This document shows positions 19,401 through 26,472 of a stretch of DNA of 64,000 bases, piece by piece. How positions within the stretch are numbered: the first letter of the stretch is position 1; each line of letters opens with the position of its first letter. A program made the position numbers and the translations under genes. The notes beneath the pieces were generated by a model. That model was not told the DNA's origin, searched no databases, and saw nothing but the letters and a program-made list of their open reading frames with translations. The stretch covers positions 158,182-222,181 of the forward strand of contig CAYQQJ010000002.1 in the NCBI GenBank assembly GCA_964419935.1, given 5' to 3'. The DNA is from CAYQQJ01 sp964419935 (lineage in GTDB: Bacteria; Pseudomonadota; Gammaproteobacteria; Pseudomonadales; Cellvibrionaceae).

Positions 19401-20408
19401 AGTACTGCAGAAAATGTGACCCAAATCTCCGGCCGTGGTGTTGGGATGGACGTGGTTTATGCCGAGATCAAACAGCTCGGCGGTTCCATGGCCATTGAAT
19501 CCCGCGAGGGTGAGGGCACGGAATTCAGCGTGCGTCTGCCATTCACCGTTTCTGTGAACCGCGCGCTTATGGTTCACCTGGGGCCGGATCAATACGCCAT
19601 TCCGCTCAATGCCATCGAGGGTATTGTGCGTGTCAGCCCGTTTGAACTCGAGCATTACTATTCCAATCCCGATGCGCGCTTCGAGTACGCCGGCGACAAT
19701 TTCCGCGTGCGCTACCTGGGCTCCATGTTGAGCGAGGACGTGCGACCGCGCCTGGAAGCCCAGTCTTTGCCACTGCCGGTAATACTGGTTCGCTCTGAGC
19801 AGCACACCATGGCACTGCAGGTTGACGGCCTGATGGGCAGCCGCGAAATTGTGGTGAAGAGCCTGGGGCAACAGTTCAGCACAGTGCAGGGGCTCTCCGG
19901 CGCGACAGTGATGGGTGATGGCAGCGTGGTTGTCATTCTGGATCTGCACGCTCTGGTGCGTAAGGAAATGGCACTGGCGGCTCCCTTGCCTGTATACACT
20001 ATGGATGAAACGGCGCGTTTGGCCAAGGAAGAGAGCGAAGCTTTGAAAACCGTCATGGTCGTCGATGATTCGGTCACCGTGCGCAAAGTGACTACCCGCT
20101 TTCTGGAGCGTGAAGGTTTCAACGTTATCACCGCCAAAGATGGTGTGGATGCCCTGCGTATCCTGCAGGATGAAACCCCGGACGTTATGCTGCTGGATAT
20201 CGAAATGCCGCGCATGGACGGCTTCGAGGTGGCCAAGAATATTCGCACCACCACACGCTGGCAGGCCATTCCGATTATCATGATCACCTCGCGCACCGGT
20301 GAAAAGCACCGGGAACACGCGCTGAGTCTGGGTGTGGACCGCTATATGGGCAAGCCCTACCAGGAGGAAAGCCTGCTCGCCAGCATTCAAGAGCTTCTGG
20401 CGAAATAG
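13410..20408 (+). CDS. chpA: Hybrid chemotaxis kinase ChpA (PilL)
   Basis: This is the central histidine kinase of the Pil-Chp system, 2332 residues here against about 2470 in Pseudomonas aeruginosa. Clear Hpt motifs are FHTLKGSGRM with H747, LHTLKGSAHM with H927 and LHTLKGGARL with H1549. A degenerate N-terminal Hpt-like helix has H52 (HIHQVHGTLQM). Between 1120 and 1510 lies a strongly acidic Glu/Asp/Ser linker. The dimerisation and ATPase core follows, with the N box LEHMLRNAVDHGIETP (N1917), GRGIDLHRVR and GRGVGMDVV. A CheW-like domain and a C-terminal receiver with phospho-acceptor D2263 complete it. The P. aeruginosa protein has more phosphotransfer modules. chpB follows after 2 bp. Confidence 0.97.
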   Translation: MGDTRNYAALEWVIGEIEDTLKEARQALEAYVEDPKDSTRIRFCLTHIHQVHGTLQMVEFHGASLLAEEMEQLAQALIGDAVSSAAEAHEVLMRSLLQLPIYLDHVKNRRDDHPGVILPLLNDLRAVRKQGYLSETNLFAPDLTPAQHPSGARHPVTADAQKLKPVLQKLREMYQFAAASVLRGVKVEENLEYLNKVCTRLESLTAGTRSFPIWNVAAAMTEGLVRDDIELSVAVRGLLRHLARELRVLTEGSPESLNKPVRLSLLKNLLYYVARADDGGERINKIKAAYQLNTALLYGDTSGHTSDKDFISAPDPEAIRSVVVALQDEINSVKHILDISLTGQGGLDELAEVLPIVKRIADTLAVLGIGDLRKQIMLQHEALSDICTSGTLDEDRLMQVAGRIIEIEHRLQAVAKGAGKNRDLSSVDERGIEIDQAKSAVLAECQKGLEQAKDAIVEYIASKWDATHLANVSGLMNNIRGGLEMIPLPRPAAIVDTCGRYIQEQLLDAQITPDWQTLDSLADTIASVDYYLERLREDREEDLDGLLTIAQQSIGALGYAVPDTTVTSPGVVAADATDSESTQAPAEDFTETASIADERPLVDDAAVEPDAFASVAEPEVAAEQPLESEPAAESDETIGLAGDDDTAVGSEFAEPELVSETDEARHIENTADEAPAETDEPVEGGVAEASTPVAEDVEEESDIDDEIVEIFIEEAGEVQETLAEFFPLWRDNLQDQDSLTIVRRAFHTLKGSGRMVNARDIGELGWSIENMLNRVLDSTITPQDEHFALIEMVLDVLPDLVKAFEARSGNPHKALTEQYMAWAFAAADGDLPADLRRAAGRWLQGEGRSEPQESKVMEVVSADEVSPPASSVTADDSDDDTDDLVLWEIFASEAQSHLATVEAFVQQMEEAAPIYAPPSDDMQRALHTLKGSAHMAHVTPIAQLATPFESFVKELRAYQVNLNEDILQLIKDGVDYTREGLEAIEHGQQVELPKLPQFLARTAELRELAVGPLVRQKEMERDGQKQVDPRLLSIFMAEEMRLLLDADKILDRWQSNLGDRSEIAPLVAELTTLQTGATQANLPEMADLSQVLREIYHHCFIGSLEPDSAVLAELQQGHNVLLDLVDAVAAGQNLRPLDAALMARLTGFLDTSGGEAAAEEIEFSAAPNEDGGESDNSIDSGNDTSADAAWSSDTSEEFDGAALEEIDYASFATEADAEAEPGLSTTETTFELAETSGVADEWSVPEGETDLDTTEIPLYGVEEEPSSESAPETIEYALNDVDESSDHSDLTDDQADESERLPDLENGLLQDAVSEVEGDSDSVSNEFSEVPVDLADTGHQDPDLTEVEFEAAELEASELDGPELESPEVEDLSHEFGNAESVTSEDESTQAFEGDAEGADPSVEGSDLDDDSIFDGADLDLQEVDSEQLNEAFEHSSDESDLDSTARAAAEDSDYQSDNLPDVEPAAEIVVEDEQDEAAGGQPESFAAADSGPAPSLLNVDHEDYDEEIIEIFLEEADELCDELDDAINTWESDWSDSESPDTMARALHTLKGGARLAGLAAIGDLTHNYETYLLGPHGKEPDETFFKTIQTFQDKLLRNVRAVRAELAGEVLPPEVVAPSVSPSSAPSPVATADEEAAEPGSGKTPSAGDAAGDEAHGQSVSAGESPMATVESAKANVLPFAPKAKEAAHPESAGGFGSGFSMPSGGGGNQAAAQAAPRRSGPQEVIKISADLLEELVNLAGETSISRGRLETQINDLGGAIDEIDGTLSRLQEQLRRLDIETEAQMVFRQEQLAEHEEFDPLEMDRYSQLQQLSRSLIESASDLVDLKSTLTDKVKDTETLLLQQSRVNTNLQEGLMRSRMVPFSRLVPRLRRIVRQVAAELGKDVSFELENIEGEMDRSVLERMVAPLEHMLRNAVDHGIETPADRVAAGKAETGRVVLSLAREGGDVLLRLVDDGRGIDLHRVRTKAIERGLMSEDAQLTDHDIMQFILHAGFSTAENVTQISGRGVGMDVVYAEIKQLGGSMAIESREGEGTEFSVRLPFTVSVNRALMVHLGPDQYAIPLNAIEGIVRVSPFELEHYYSNPDARFEYAGDNFRVRYLGSMLSEDVRPRLEAQSLPLPVILVRSEQHTMALQVDGLMGSREIVVKSLGQQFSTVQGLSGATVMGDGSVVVILDLHALVRKEMALAAPLPVYTMDETARLAKEESEALKTVMVVDDSVTVRKVTTRFLEREGFNVITAKDGVDALRILQDETPDVMLLDIEMPRMDGFEVAKNIRTTTRWQAIPIIMITSRTGEKHREHALSLGVDRYMGKPYQEESLLASIQELLAK

Positions 20409-20410
20409 CC

Positions 20411-21361
20411 ATGGCCGAGGTCGGTTTGGCTATCGGGCTGGTGGCGGAGTCTCCCCAGGACATTCACGCCCTGGGGCGAATTGTGAAGGATGCCGGCCAT
20501 CGTGTGGCCGGTGCTGTCAATGCAGCTCTGCCCATGCCTGATGTGTTGCCCCAGGCGGCGGCGTGGTTGGTGCGGCTGGATGCCTGTTACGACAACGCGC
20601 AGGATTTGTTGGAAAGTCTGGACTCCCAGGCGATCCCGGTTATCTATGACGATAGCGACTCCAGTGAGTCAGGTAACATCGGCGCAGACCATGCTGAACG
20701 CTCGCGGCGAATTGCCGGAAAGCTGAAACAGTTGGCGGGACGCCAGGAACGGGAAAGGTCCGGTAAGCGCGCGCGCGAAGTTTGGGTGATTGCCGCATCG
20801 GCCGGCGGCCCGGATGCCGTGACCGAATTCTTGCGCGCCATTCCCCGCATACCGGATGAAGTGGCTTTGCTGTATGTGCAGCATATCGGTTGCGATATCA
20901 GCGCCACGCTCAAACGGGTGATCGACAACAACAGCCGTTGGAGTGTGTATTCCACAGACGAATTCTGTGTGCTGGAGGAGAACACGCTCTATATCGTTTC
21001 TCCCCGGTGCGCCATGGACTTGAGCGGCGACGGCAGCATTCAACCCAATGGTCAACCCTGGCAGGGCCCATACAGCCCCTCGATCGATCAGGTTATGGCC
21101 AAGGTGGCGCGGCAATACGGTGCGCGCAGTGGTGCCATCATCTTTTCCGGCATGGGCGACGACGGCAAACGCAGTTGTGCATTTATGCAGCGGCTGGGTG
21201 GGCAAATCTGGGCCCAGGAGCCGAGCACCTGCACCATCGACTCAATGCCGCAATGTGCAATCGATTCACAATGCGTCAGCTTTATCGGCTCGCCCCAGGC
21301 GCTGGCGCAGAGATTTATTGAACAGCGCTTGCCGCCACAGTCCTTGCGGCACTCTGGTTAA
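20411..21361 (+). CDS. chpB: CheB-type methylesterase ChpB
   Basis: ChpB is the predicted receptor demethylase that opposes PilK. The C-terminal CheB domain carries the catalytic triad: S130 in AASAGGPDAV, H158 in LYVQHIG and D251 in FSGMGDDGKRS. The N-terminal about 110 residues occupy the place of a receiver but lack an obvious aspartate phosphorylation motif, as in other ChpB proteins. A highly basic linker (KQLAGRQERERSGKRAREV) joins the two parts. The ATG lies 2 bp after the chpA stop codon, indicating translational coupling. Confidence 0.94.
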   Translation: MAEVGLAIGLVAESPQDIHALGRIVKDAGHRVAGAVNAALPMPDVLPQAAAWLVRLDACYDNAQDLLESLDSQAIPVIYDDSDSSESGNIGADHAERSRRIAGKLKQLAGRQERERSGKRAREVWVIAASAGGPDAVTEFLRAIPRIPDEVALLYVQHIGCDISATLKRVIDNNSRWSVYSTDEFCVLEENTLYIVSPRCAMDLSGDGSIQPNGQPWQGPYSPSIDQVMAKVARQYGARSGAIIFSGMGDDGKRSCAFMQRLGGQIWAQEPSTCTIDSMPQCAIDSQCVSFIGSPQALAQRFIEQRLPPQSLRHSG

Positions 21362-21490
21362 TGAATGGGTCTCCGACCAGGTTTATGCGCAAATCCATGA
21401 GCCGGTGAGGAAAGGACGCGGCTGCTGGGAATCGCGCAACAGCATCACATACGAAACGTGCGGGATATCATCCTGCTCCGGATATGACTT

Positions 21491-21973
21491 ATGAAGAACA
21501 AACAGATCGCCAAAGCTGTCCAGGCTGCTGAAATTCCGTGTCTGCTGCTGCCAATGCACGAGCAGACACTCCTGGTACCCACCGTCACCATTGCGGAAAT
21601 GGTGCCCATGGCACCCTGCGACAAGGTCGCCGATTCGCCGGACTGGTTTCTGGGTTACTTCAAGTGGCGCGGGCGGGATGTCCCATTGGTCAGTTTTGAA
21701 TTGCTTAATGGCAAGACGGGTGCAGCGCTATCACCCACCGGCCGTGTGGCGGTTCTGAACAATACCGGCGTCAGTGATGAGCTGCCATTTATCGCCATAG
21801 CCACCCAGGGTATCCCCCGCATGTCCCGCATTGGCGAAGAAGACATCAAGGAAGATAGTGAAGCGAAGAAACGGCCATTTGAACTGATGCATGTGAAGGT
21901 TGGTTTGGAAGAGCTGGCGATCCCCGACGTCTCTGCCCTGGAGCATGCGTATTTGGATTTTAAAAAGCTATAA
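21491..21973 (+). CDS. chpC: CheW-domain protein ChpC
   Basis: ChpC is the second CheW-like adaptor of the Pil-Chp system, thought to link extra receptors to ChpA. It has 160 residues with one CheW domain (LLLPMHEQTLLVPTVTIAEMVP, WFLGYFKWRGRDVPLVSFELLNG, PFIAIATQGIPRMSRI, ELAIPDVSALEHAYLDF). It starts 129 bp after chpB. The last codons (AAA AAG CTA TAA) are already part of a heptamer repeat array. No chpD or chpE follows, unlike in Pseudomonas aeruginosa. Confidence 0.92.
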   Translation: MKNKQIAKAVQAAEIPCLLLPMHEQTLLVPTVTIAEMVPMAPCDKVADSPDWFLGYFKWRGRDVPLVSFELLNGKTGAALSPTGRVAVLNNTGVSDELPFIAIATQGIPRMSRIGEEDIKEDSEAKKRPFELMHVKVGLEELAIPDVSALEHAYLDFKKL

Positions 21974-22000
21974 GCCACAAGCTGCAAGCCGTAAGTCAAA
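21970..22000. repeat. Heptamer array overlapping the chpC stop codon
   Basis: Five degenerate 7-nt units (aagctat, aagccac, aagctgc, aagccgt, aagtcaa) start within the last codons of chpC. They belong to the same family as the arrays at 2309, 5324 and 22156. An inverted repeat (aaaccggta at 22007-22015 with taccggttt at 22044-22052) follows directly and may be a terminator, although a U-tract is weak. Confidence 0.6.
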
Positions 22001-22073
22001 AACAATAAACCGGTAGGGTGGCTACTGCTCACCAAAGATTATTTACCGGTTTGATCTCGCATCCAAGGATGGT

Positions 22074-22090
22074 GGCGGGCGGTGCCCGCC
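22074..22090. other. GC-rich hairpin between chpC and hslO
   Basis: The sequence ggcgggc-ggt-gcccgcc is a perfect 7-bp stem with a 3-nt loop in the space between the convergent genes. There is no T-run on either side, so it is not a standard intrinsic terminator. Confidence 0.4.
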
Positions 22091-22155
22091 GTATGGACGA
22101 CAAGCCGTAAGCTGTGTGCGACAACATGGAGGTTGTGCAGTAAGTTACACTCTTG

Positions 22156-22197
22156 CTTGCGGCTTGCGGCTTGCGGCTTGCGGCTTGCGGCTTGCGG
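22156..22197. repeat. Six perfect tandem copies of CTTGCGG
   Basis: Six consecutive identical 7-nt units occupy 22156-22197, preceded by a partial unit, about 14 bp beyond the hslO stop codon. A heptamer tandem without spacers is prone to slippage, so copy number may vary between strains. It appears to be the expanded form of the degenerate arrays found elsewhere in the window. Confidence 0.9.
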
Positions 22198-22210
22198 CTA
22201 CGCGTCCCCA

Positions 22211-23095
22211 TCAATGCAAAGCGTCGCCATTAAACAGGTCAGCAACATCTTTTTCGCCGAAAGAGTAAACCTGGCCGCAGAACTGGCAGTCTATGGTGAT
22301 GATATCCCGTTCGGCGAGCAGCTCTTCTGCTTCTGTGCGACCGATTGAGCGCAACGCGTTTTCGCTGCGCTCGCGAGAGCAGCTGCAGGAAAATTGTACG
22401 GGTGCCGCTGGAAACAGGCGTACCGGGGTCTCATTGAACAGCCGGTAGAGCAAGGTTTCCTGTTCGGTATGCAATAATTCGTCATCCGGCAATGTAGCCG
22501 CAAACTGGCACGCCAGTTCCCAATTTTCGTCCCGCTCGCCAACGGCATCGGCCATTGCCGGTAACACCTGCAGCAGCAGCCCCCCGCAACTTGTCTCGTC
22601 CGCTGCCAACCATACTCGGGTCGGCAGCTGCTCGGACTGCATGAAATAATCCTCGATGCACGCAGCAAGGGTGTCGCCCTCGAGGGGCACTATGCCCTGA
22701 TAGCGCTCGCCTTTATCCGGTTCAATGGTGATGAACAAAACGCCTTTGCCGATCAACGCAGGGAAATTGTCCAGGGTCAGATCATCAAGATTTGTCTCGC
22801 CACTGCGTATTATTCCACGCACGTTTTTCTGATGAGTACATTCGGCCATCACCAGCGGGATAGGGCCGTCGCCCCGCGCCTGCAGGCTGATGACGCCGTC
22901 AAATTTGAGGCTTCCCGCAAGCAGTGTGACCGCAGCGAGAAATTCGCCGAGCAGGCGGCTCTCCAATGGGTGCAGGTCCTGAGTCGCCTTGGCTTGTTGA
23001 TAGGCATCGTGAAGCGTCACCAGTTCGCCGCGAATTTCAGCCTGGTCAAAAATAAAACGTTGTACCTGATCGTTGCTTTGCAAGGTGCTTTCCAT
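22211..23095 (-). CDS. hslO: Redox-regulated chaperone Hsp33
   Basis: Hsp33 is a holdase chaperone activated by oxidation of a zinc-bound four-cysteine switch. The N-terminal substrate-binding domain runs from VQRFIFDQAEIRGELVTLHDAY. The C-terminal redox switch has CSCSRERSENALRSIG and, later, IDCQFCGQVYSF, giving the Cys-X-Cys and Cys-X-X-Cys pairs. It has 294 residues, the normal length. It lies downstream of hslR on the same strand, the hslR-hslO order known from E. coli, but a 220-bp palindromic element separates the two. Confidence 0.96.
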   Translation of the reverse strand: MESTLQSNDQVQRFIFDQAEIRGELVTLHDAYQQAKATQDLHPLESRLLGEFLAAVTLLAGSLKFDGVISLQARGDGPIPLVMAECTHQKNVRGIIRSGETNLDDLTLDNFPALIGKGVLFITIEPDKGERYQGIVPLEGDTLAACIEDYFMQSEQLPTRVWLAADETSCGGLLLQVLPAMADAVGERDENWELACQFAATLPDDELLHTEQETLLYRLFNETPVRLFPAAPVQFSCSCSRERSENALRSIGRTEAEELLAERDIITIDCQFCGQVYSFGEKDVADLFNGDALH

Positions 23096-23142
23096 CAGTC
23101 AGTTAGCCATTAGTTCAGTGGCACATTGGGCCGCGATTTTAT

Positions 23143-23363
23143 CACTTCAAGTTTCGGAGTTCACCAAGCTCTATAACGCCGCCTTTAGGTGGTTTTACGC
23201 CGGCCCGCTTCGAGGCAGGGCTTTCTGGAAACGCCGTGAACCCGTCCATGGGGGCTCCCCCACGAGGTCCCTCTCGTGAGGGTTCCAGAAAGCCCTACCC
23301 CAAATCGAACCTCACCATGTGCCAGACCTGAAAGCATGCAATCTTGAACCCCGAAACTTGAGT
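23143..23363. repeat. Dispersed palindromic element, copy C (double palindrome)
   Basis: The outer arms are acttcaagtttcgg near 23143 and ccgaaacttgagt at 23351-23363. The inner arms agggctttctggaa (23217-23230) and ttccagaaagccct (23283-23296) form a perfect 14-bp inverted repeat. The core gaacccgtccatgggggctc is at 23238-23257. The layout and length match copy D at 45558-45777, including a shared stretch of about 23 nt after the right inner arm. It lies between the hslR 3' end and the hslO 5' end. Confidence 0.8.
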
Positions 23364-23365
23364 TA

Positions 23366-23776
23366 TCACTCATCCATATGTTTGAACCGGTGAATTTGCC
23401 GGCGCTGCTTTTTGGTAGGCCGGCCTTCAGTCTGTACGCCATTGGAGCCCATGGCTTTTCGTTGCGCAGCGTTTTCCGCGCGCTTGGCGATACTGGCTTC
23501 AGTTTCCCGATAAAGTTTTTCCGCCTCGGGCGCACCGCGGCGCTGCTCGGACAGCCCGACGACCAGCACTTCCTTGTCATCCCAGCCCTGCCGGATCTTC
23601 AAGGTCATGCCCAGAGTTATGTCCTTGCTCGCCTTTATCTTCTGCCCCTCGGCCTGCACCTTCCCGCCCTCAATGGCTTGTTTGGCAAGGTTGCGGGTTT
23701 TGAAAAAGCGCGCCGCCCAAAGCCATTTGTCGACGCGGACTTTTGTTAGTTCACGGGTTAATTTGGATTCATTCAT
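23366..23776 (-). CDS. hslR: Hsp15-type RNA-binding S4 protein
   Basis: Hsp15 binds stalled 50S ribosomal subunits carrying nascent chains and is heat-induced in E. coli. The S4 RNA-binding domain reads VRVDKWLWAARFFKTRNLAKQAIEGGKVQAEGQKIKASK, seen in parts across residues 14-52. A basic C-terminal tail follows (PTKKQRRQIHRFKHMDE). At 136 residues it is of normal length. Its ATG overlaps the yrfG stop codon (ATGA), so the two are translationally coupled. Confidence 0.94.
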   Translation of the reverse strand: MNESKLTRELTKVRVDKWLWAARFFKTRNLAKQAIEGGKVQAEGQKIKASKDITLGMTLKIRQGWDDKEVLVVGLSEQRRGAPEAEKLYRETEASIAKRAENAAQRKAMGSNGVQTEGRPTKKQRRQIHRFKHMDE

Positions 23777-24438
23777 GATGGGATCGTGTGGGGCATGATT
23801 TCGTCAAAGTGGCAGATGTCGACAAATTCGCCGGACACTATTGGCGGCTTCTGCATATCCGGCTGGTTTACACAAACCAGATGGCGAATACCGAACTCTT
23901 TGGCACTGCGCAAAATACGCGGTGTATCGTCAAAAAAAACGGTGCGGGCGGGGTTGAATGGCTCCTTGGCATGCAATTGCTGCCAGAAGGATTGTTCCTC
24001 CTTGGGTTGCTGAAACTGGTGTGATGAGATCACCAGATCAAGCCATTGGTCAATTTGCGTTACCTCGAGTTTAAGTTGCAAACTGGTCGGGTGGGCGTTG
24101 GTGATTAAAATGACTTTTTTGCCCGAGGCGCGCAGTTGTTGCAGAAACAGTTCAGTGTGCGGACGCAGCTGGATTTTATGCTTGATCTCGGCCTTGAGCT
24201 CGCCGATGTTCATCTCGGTCAACTCCGTCCAATGGTCAAGGCAGTACCATTGCAACGTCCCTTCATATTTCCTGATGTGGTTGTTGAGTTGATCGCTGGC
24301 CTCTTCAATGGACATGCCTCGGGCCGCAGCGTAGCGCTGGGGCAAGTGCGTGAGCCAGAAATAATTGTCGAAATGTAAATCCAACAAGGTTCCGTCCATG
24401 TCCAGCAGGACGGTGTCGACCGATTGCCAATTGATCAT
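23773..24438 (-). CDS. yrfG: HAD-family GMP/IMP nucleotidase (YrfG type)
   Basis: This is a haloacid-dehalogenase-fold hydrolase of the YrfG group, which dephosphorylates purine nucleotides. Motif I is VLLDMDGTLLDLHFDNYFW, motif II region VILITNAHP, a lysine region follows, and motif III is FFDDTPRILRSAKEFG. I start at ATG 24438 (MINWQSVDTVLL, 221 residues); longer frames upstream run into the divergent nudE promoter. It is transcribed with hslR and probably hslO, and diverges from nudE across 46 bp. Confidence 0.92.
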   Translation of the reverse strand: MINWQSVDTVLLDMDGTLLDLHFDNYFWLTHLPQRYAAARGMSIEEASDQLNNHIRKYEGTLQWYCLDHWTELTEMNIGELKAEIKHKIQLRPHTELFLQQLRASGKKVILITNAHPTSLQLKLEVTQIDQWLDLVISSHQFQQPKEEQSFWQQLHAKEPFNPARTVFFDDTPRILRSAKEFGIRHLVCVNQPDMQKPPIVSGEFVDICHFDEIMPHTIPS

Positions 24439-24484
24439 TGTGCGTATAATGCGCCATTCATGAGTTTCAAGGTGGTTAACCAGT

Positions 24485-25066
24485 ATGCCGACAAAGCCCG
24501 AGATATTAAAGCGTCGCAATGTGTGTTCCAGCCGGCTTTTCCGTGTGGAAGAACTCGAGCTCCGCTTCAGTAACGGCGTTGAGCGCACTTATGAACGCCT
24601 GCGCAGTGGTAATGGCGGGGCGGTCATTATCGTGCCCTTGCTCAACGATCGGGAATTTGTGCTGGTGCGTGAATATGGTGCCGGTGTGGAAGATTATCAA
24701 CTCGTCCTGCCAAAGGGTAAGGTTGAGGTGGATGAGGATTACTGCGAGGCGGCCAATCGGGAACTGATGGAAGAGGCCGGCTACGGTGCGCGCCAGCTGA
24801 CCAAGTTGAAGAGCATGACCCAGTCCCCGAATTACATGCAGCACGCGACGCAGATCGTCGTCGCGCGGGAGCTGTACCCTAAGCGTTGTGAAGGAGATGA
24901 GCCGGAAATCATGGACGTGGTGACCTGGCCGATTGACGATATCGCAGGACTGGTCAGTCAGGCCGATTTCTCGGAGGCGCGCAGCATCGCTGCCCTGTAT
25001 TTGACTCGGGACTGGCTTCTCACCCAGCAGCAGCCTCCATTAAACGACAACAGCCTGTTCGAATGA
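24485..25066 (+). CDS. nudE: ADP compounds hydrolase NudE
   Basis: NudE is a Nudix hydrolase acting on ADP-ribose, NADH and diadenosine polyphosphates. The Nudix box GKVEVDEDYCEAANRELMEEAGYG fits GX5EX7REUXEEXGU and lies at about residues 78-101. The N-terminal beta-sheet domain carries SRLFRVEELELRFSNGVERTYERL. It has 193 residues. The stop codon overlaps the cysQ start (ATGA), a common gammaproteobacterial pairing. Confidence 0.95.
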   Translation: MPTKPEILKRRNVCSSRLFRVEELELRFSNGVERTYERLRSGNGGAVIIVPLLNDREFVLVREYGAGVEDYQLVLPKGKVEVDEDYCEAANRELMEEAGYGARQLTKLKSMTQSPNYMQHATQIVVARELYPKRCEGDEPEIMDVVTWPIDDIAGLVSQADFSEARSIAALYLTRDWLLTQQQPPLNDNSLFE

Positions 25067-25905
25067 CTGCCATTACCGAACCCTTGCTCGAGTCTGTGAT
25101 TGCGCTGTGCCGCGACGCTGGCCGGGCTATTTTAGCCGTTTACAATGGCGACTTCGACGTGGATTACAAGAGCGATGACTCCCCTGTAACGGAGGCCGAC
25201 AGAGCGGCGGACAGCCTATTGAGAGCGGGATTGGCAGCGCTTCTGCCGGTGCCGGTTCTGAGCGAGGAATCCGCCATTCCGCCGTTTGAAGAACGCCGCC
25301 AGTGGCGGCGTTACTGGCTGGTGGACCCGCTCGACGGCACCAAAGAATTTATTAACCGCAATGGCGAATTTACCGTCAATGTGGCACTGGTTGAGGCGGG
25401 CACTCCCGTACTTGGGGTTGTCTACGCGCCGAGCCTGCGCCAGCTTTACAGTGGCGTTCGAGGTGTGGGGGCGGAAAAGCGCGTATATGCTGAAGACGAC
25501 GGGCTCGTTAGTCGCAAAATCATACACACCCGCGCACTGGCTGGATTGCGGCAAGCAGGGCGACCGGTAGTGGTTGCCACCAGCCGGCGCCACGGGACCG
25601 AGGCAGTGGCGCAATGGATGGAGCGGTTAACAGCACAATGGGGATCGGCGGAAACAGTCGACATGGGCAGCTCCCTCAAGTTCTGCATCATTGCGGAAGG
25701 CCTGGCCGATGTTTACCCCCGGCTGTCGCCAACCTCTGAATGGGACACCGCCGCAGCACAAGCCGTCCTGGAAGCTGCGGGCGGCGGGGTGTTGACTCAG
25801 GGACTGACCTCACTGCAGTACAACCAGAAGGCCCGCCTGCTCAATCCATTTTTTTATGCCATCGGCGATGCCGGGGTCGATTGGCGGCGCCTCCTGGTTG
25901 AGTGA
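25063..25905 (+). CDS. cysQ: 3'(2'),5'-bisphosphate nucleotidase CysQ
   Basis: CysQ hydrolyses 3'-phosphoadenosine 5'-phosphate to AMP, removing an inhibitory by-product of sulfate assimilation. It is an inositol-monophosphatase-fold enzyme with metal-binding motifs SPVTEADRAAD, LSEESA, WLVDPLDGTKEFINRNGEFTVNVAL and the C-terminal SEWDTAAAQAVLEAAGG. At 280 residues it is slightly longer than the E. coli protein (246), partly from the N-terminal segment. It is coupled to nudE by a 4-bp overlap. Confidence 0.95.
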   Translation: MTAITEPLLESVIALCRDAGRAILAVYNGDFDVDYKSDDSPVTEADRAADSLLRAGLAALLPVPVLSEESAIPPFEERRQWRRYWLVDPLDGTKEFINRNGEFTVNVALVEAGTPVLGVVYAPSLRQLYSGVRGVGAEKRVYAEDDGLVSRKIIHTRALAGLRQAGRPVVVATSRRHGTEAVAQWMERLTAQWGSAETVDMGSSLKFCIIAEGLADVYPRLSPTSEWDTAAAQAVLEAAGGGVLTQGLTSLQYNQKARLLNPFFYAIGDAGVDWRRLLVE

Positions 25906-26198
25906 TCATGGTGCCGCTGCTGACCGTGTGCGCGTCGAGTGATAGTGGCGAAAATCGGAACTACTGCACTGCTTTTGACAAAAAATGTCAGAAACCGACG
26001 AACGGTTAACATTTAGGGCTCAATTTAACCAGCAGGAGGCACTTTCCCCTCGTAAATTGTCTATGCTTATCCATTCTGAATAAAAAAAGGGGTGTCTGCG
26101 TAGACGGGTGCAGGTTGATAACTTGCCGTTTGATTGAGCTACGCAGCGATAGCCGTCGCACCAAACAATCAACGTACAGCTTAGGGTGAGTAAGGATT
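25906..26198. other. Intergenic region cysQ / small coiled-coil gene
   Basis: This is 293 bp without a supported gene. A TTGACA occurs near 25975, but no matching -10 box sits at good spacing. A small hairpin (tgtctgcgtagac) lies near 26093-26106. The downstream gene has an AAGGATT ribosome binding site just before its ATG. Confidence 0.4.
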
Positions 26199-26414
26199 AT
26201 GAGCCAGGCACATCACGTCAATCATCTTGGCGCCGTCTTTAACAATACGTCAGTCCTTCAGCAACAACTAATTCGTGAAATCACTTGTCTGGAACGCCAA
26301 CTGGAGCGTTTGCGTTTACGTGATGATTTTCTGGACCTGTCTACCCTGCAAACCTATGAGGAAATGATCAACAGCCGCAAGGACATGTTGAACAACCTTC
26401 CGCGGGAAAATTAG
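26199..26414 (+). CDS. Small hypothetical coiled-coil protein
   Basis: I do not recognise this 71-residue protein. It starts with ATG preceded by AAGGATT and is followed by a terminator hairpin, both supporting a real single-gene unit. Residues 18-45 (SVLQQQLIREITCLERQLER and LRLRDDF) have a heptad-like pattern of leucines suggestive of a short coiled coil. There is no signal peptide and no membrane segment. It sits in front of gspA-gspB on the same strand, but the terminator suggests separate transcription. Confidence 0.65.
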   Translation: MSQAHHVNHLGAVFNNTSVLQQQLIREITCLERQLERLRLRDDFLDLSTLQTYEEMINSRKDMLNNLPREN

Positions 26415-26453
26415 GGAAGCTCTGATCAAGTCCCTGCCGCCGTCAGGTTTCTC

Positions 26454-26472
26454 AGCCGCCTTTGCGGCTTTT
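26454..26472 (+). terminator. Intrinsic terminator after the small coiled-coil gene
   Basis: The stem agccgc (26454-26459) and gcggct (26464-26469) encloses a 4-nt loop and is followed by TTT, 40 bp after the stop codon at 26414. Confidence 0.65.

Noticed and set aside
19008..20390. 460-codon open frame antisense to the chpA 3' half
   Set aside because: It lies opposite the strongly supported kinase, CheW and receiver domains of ChpA, is rich in His/Gln/Asn, and shows no domain features. It is a shadow of GC-rich coding DNA.
22156..22197. CRISPR-like array
   Set aside because: The heptamers are contiguous with no spacers, and there are no cas genes.
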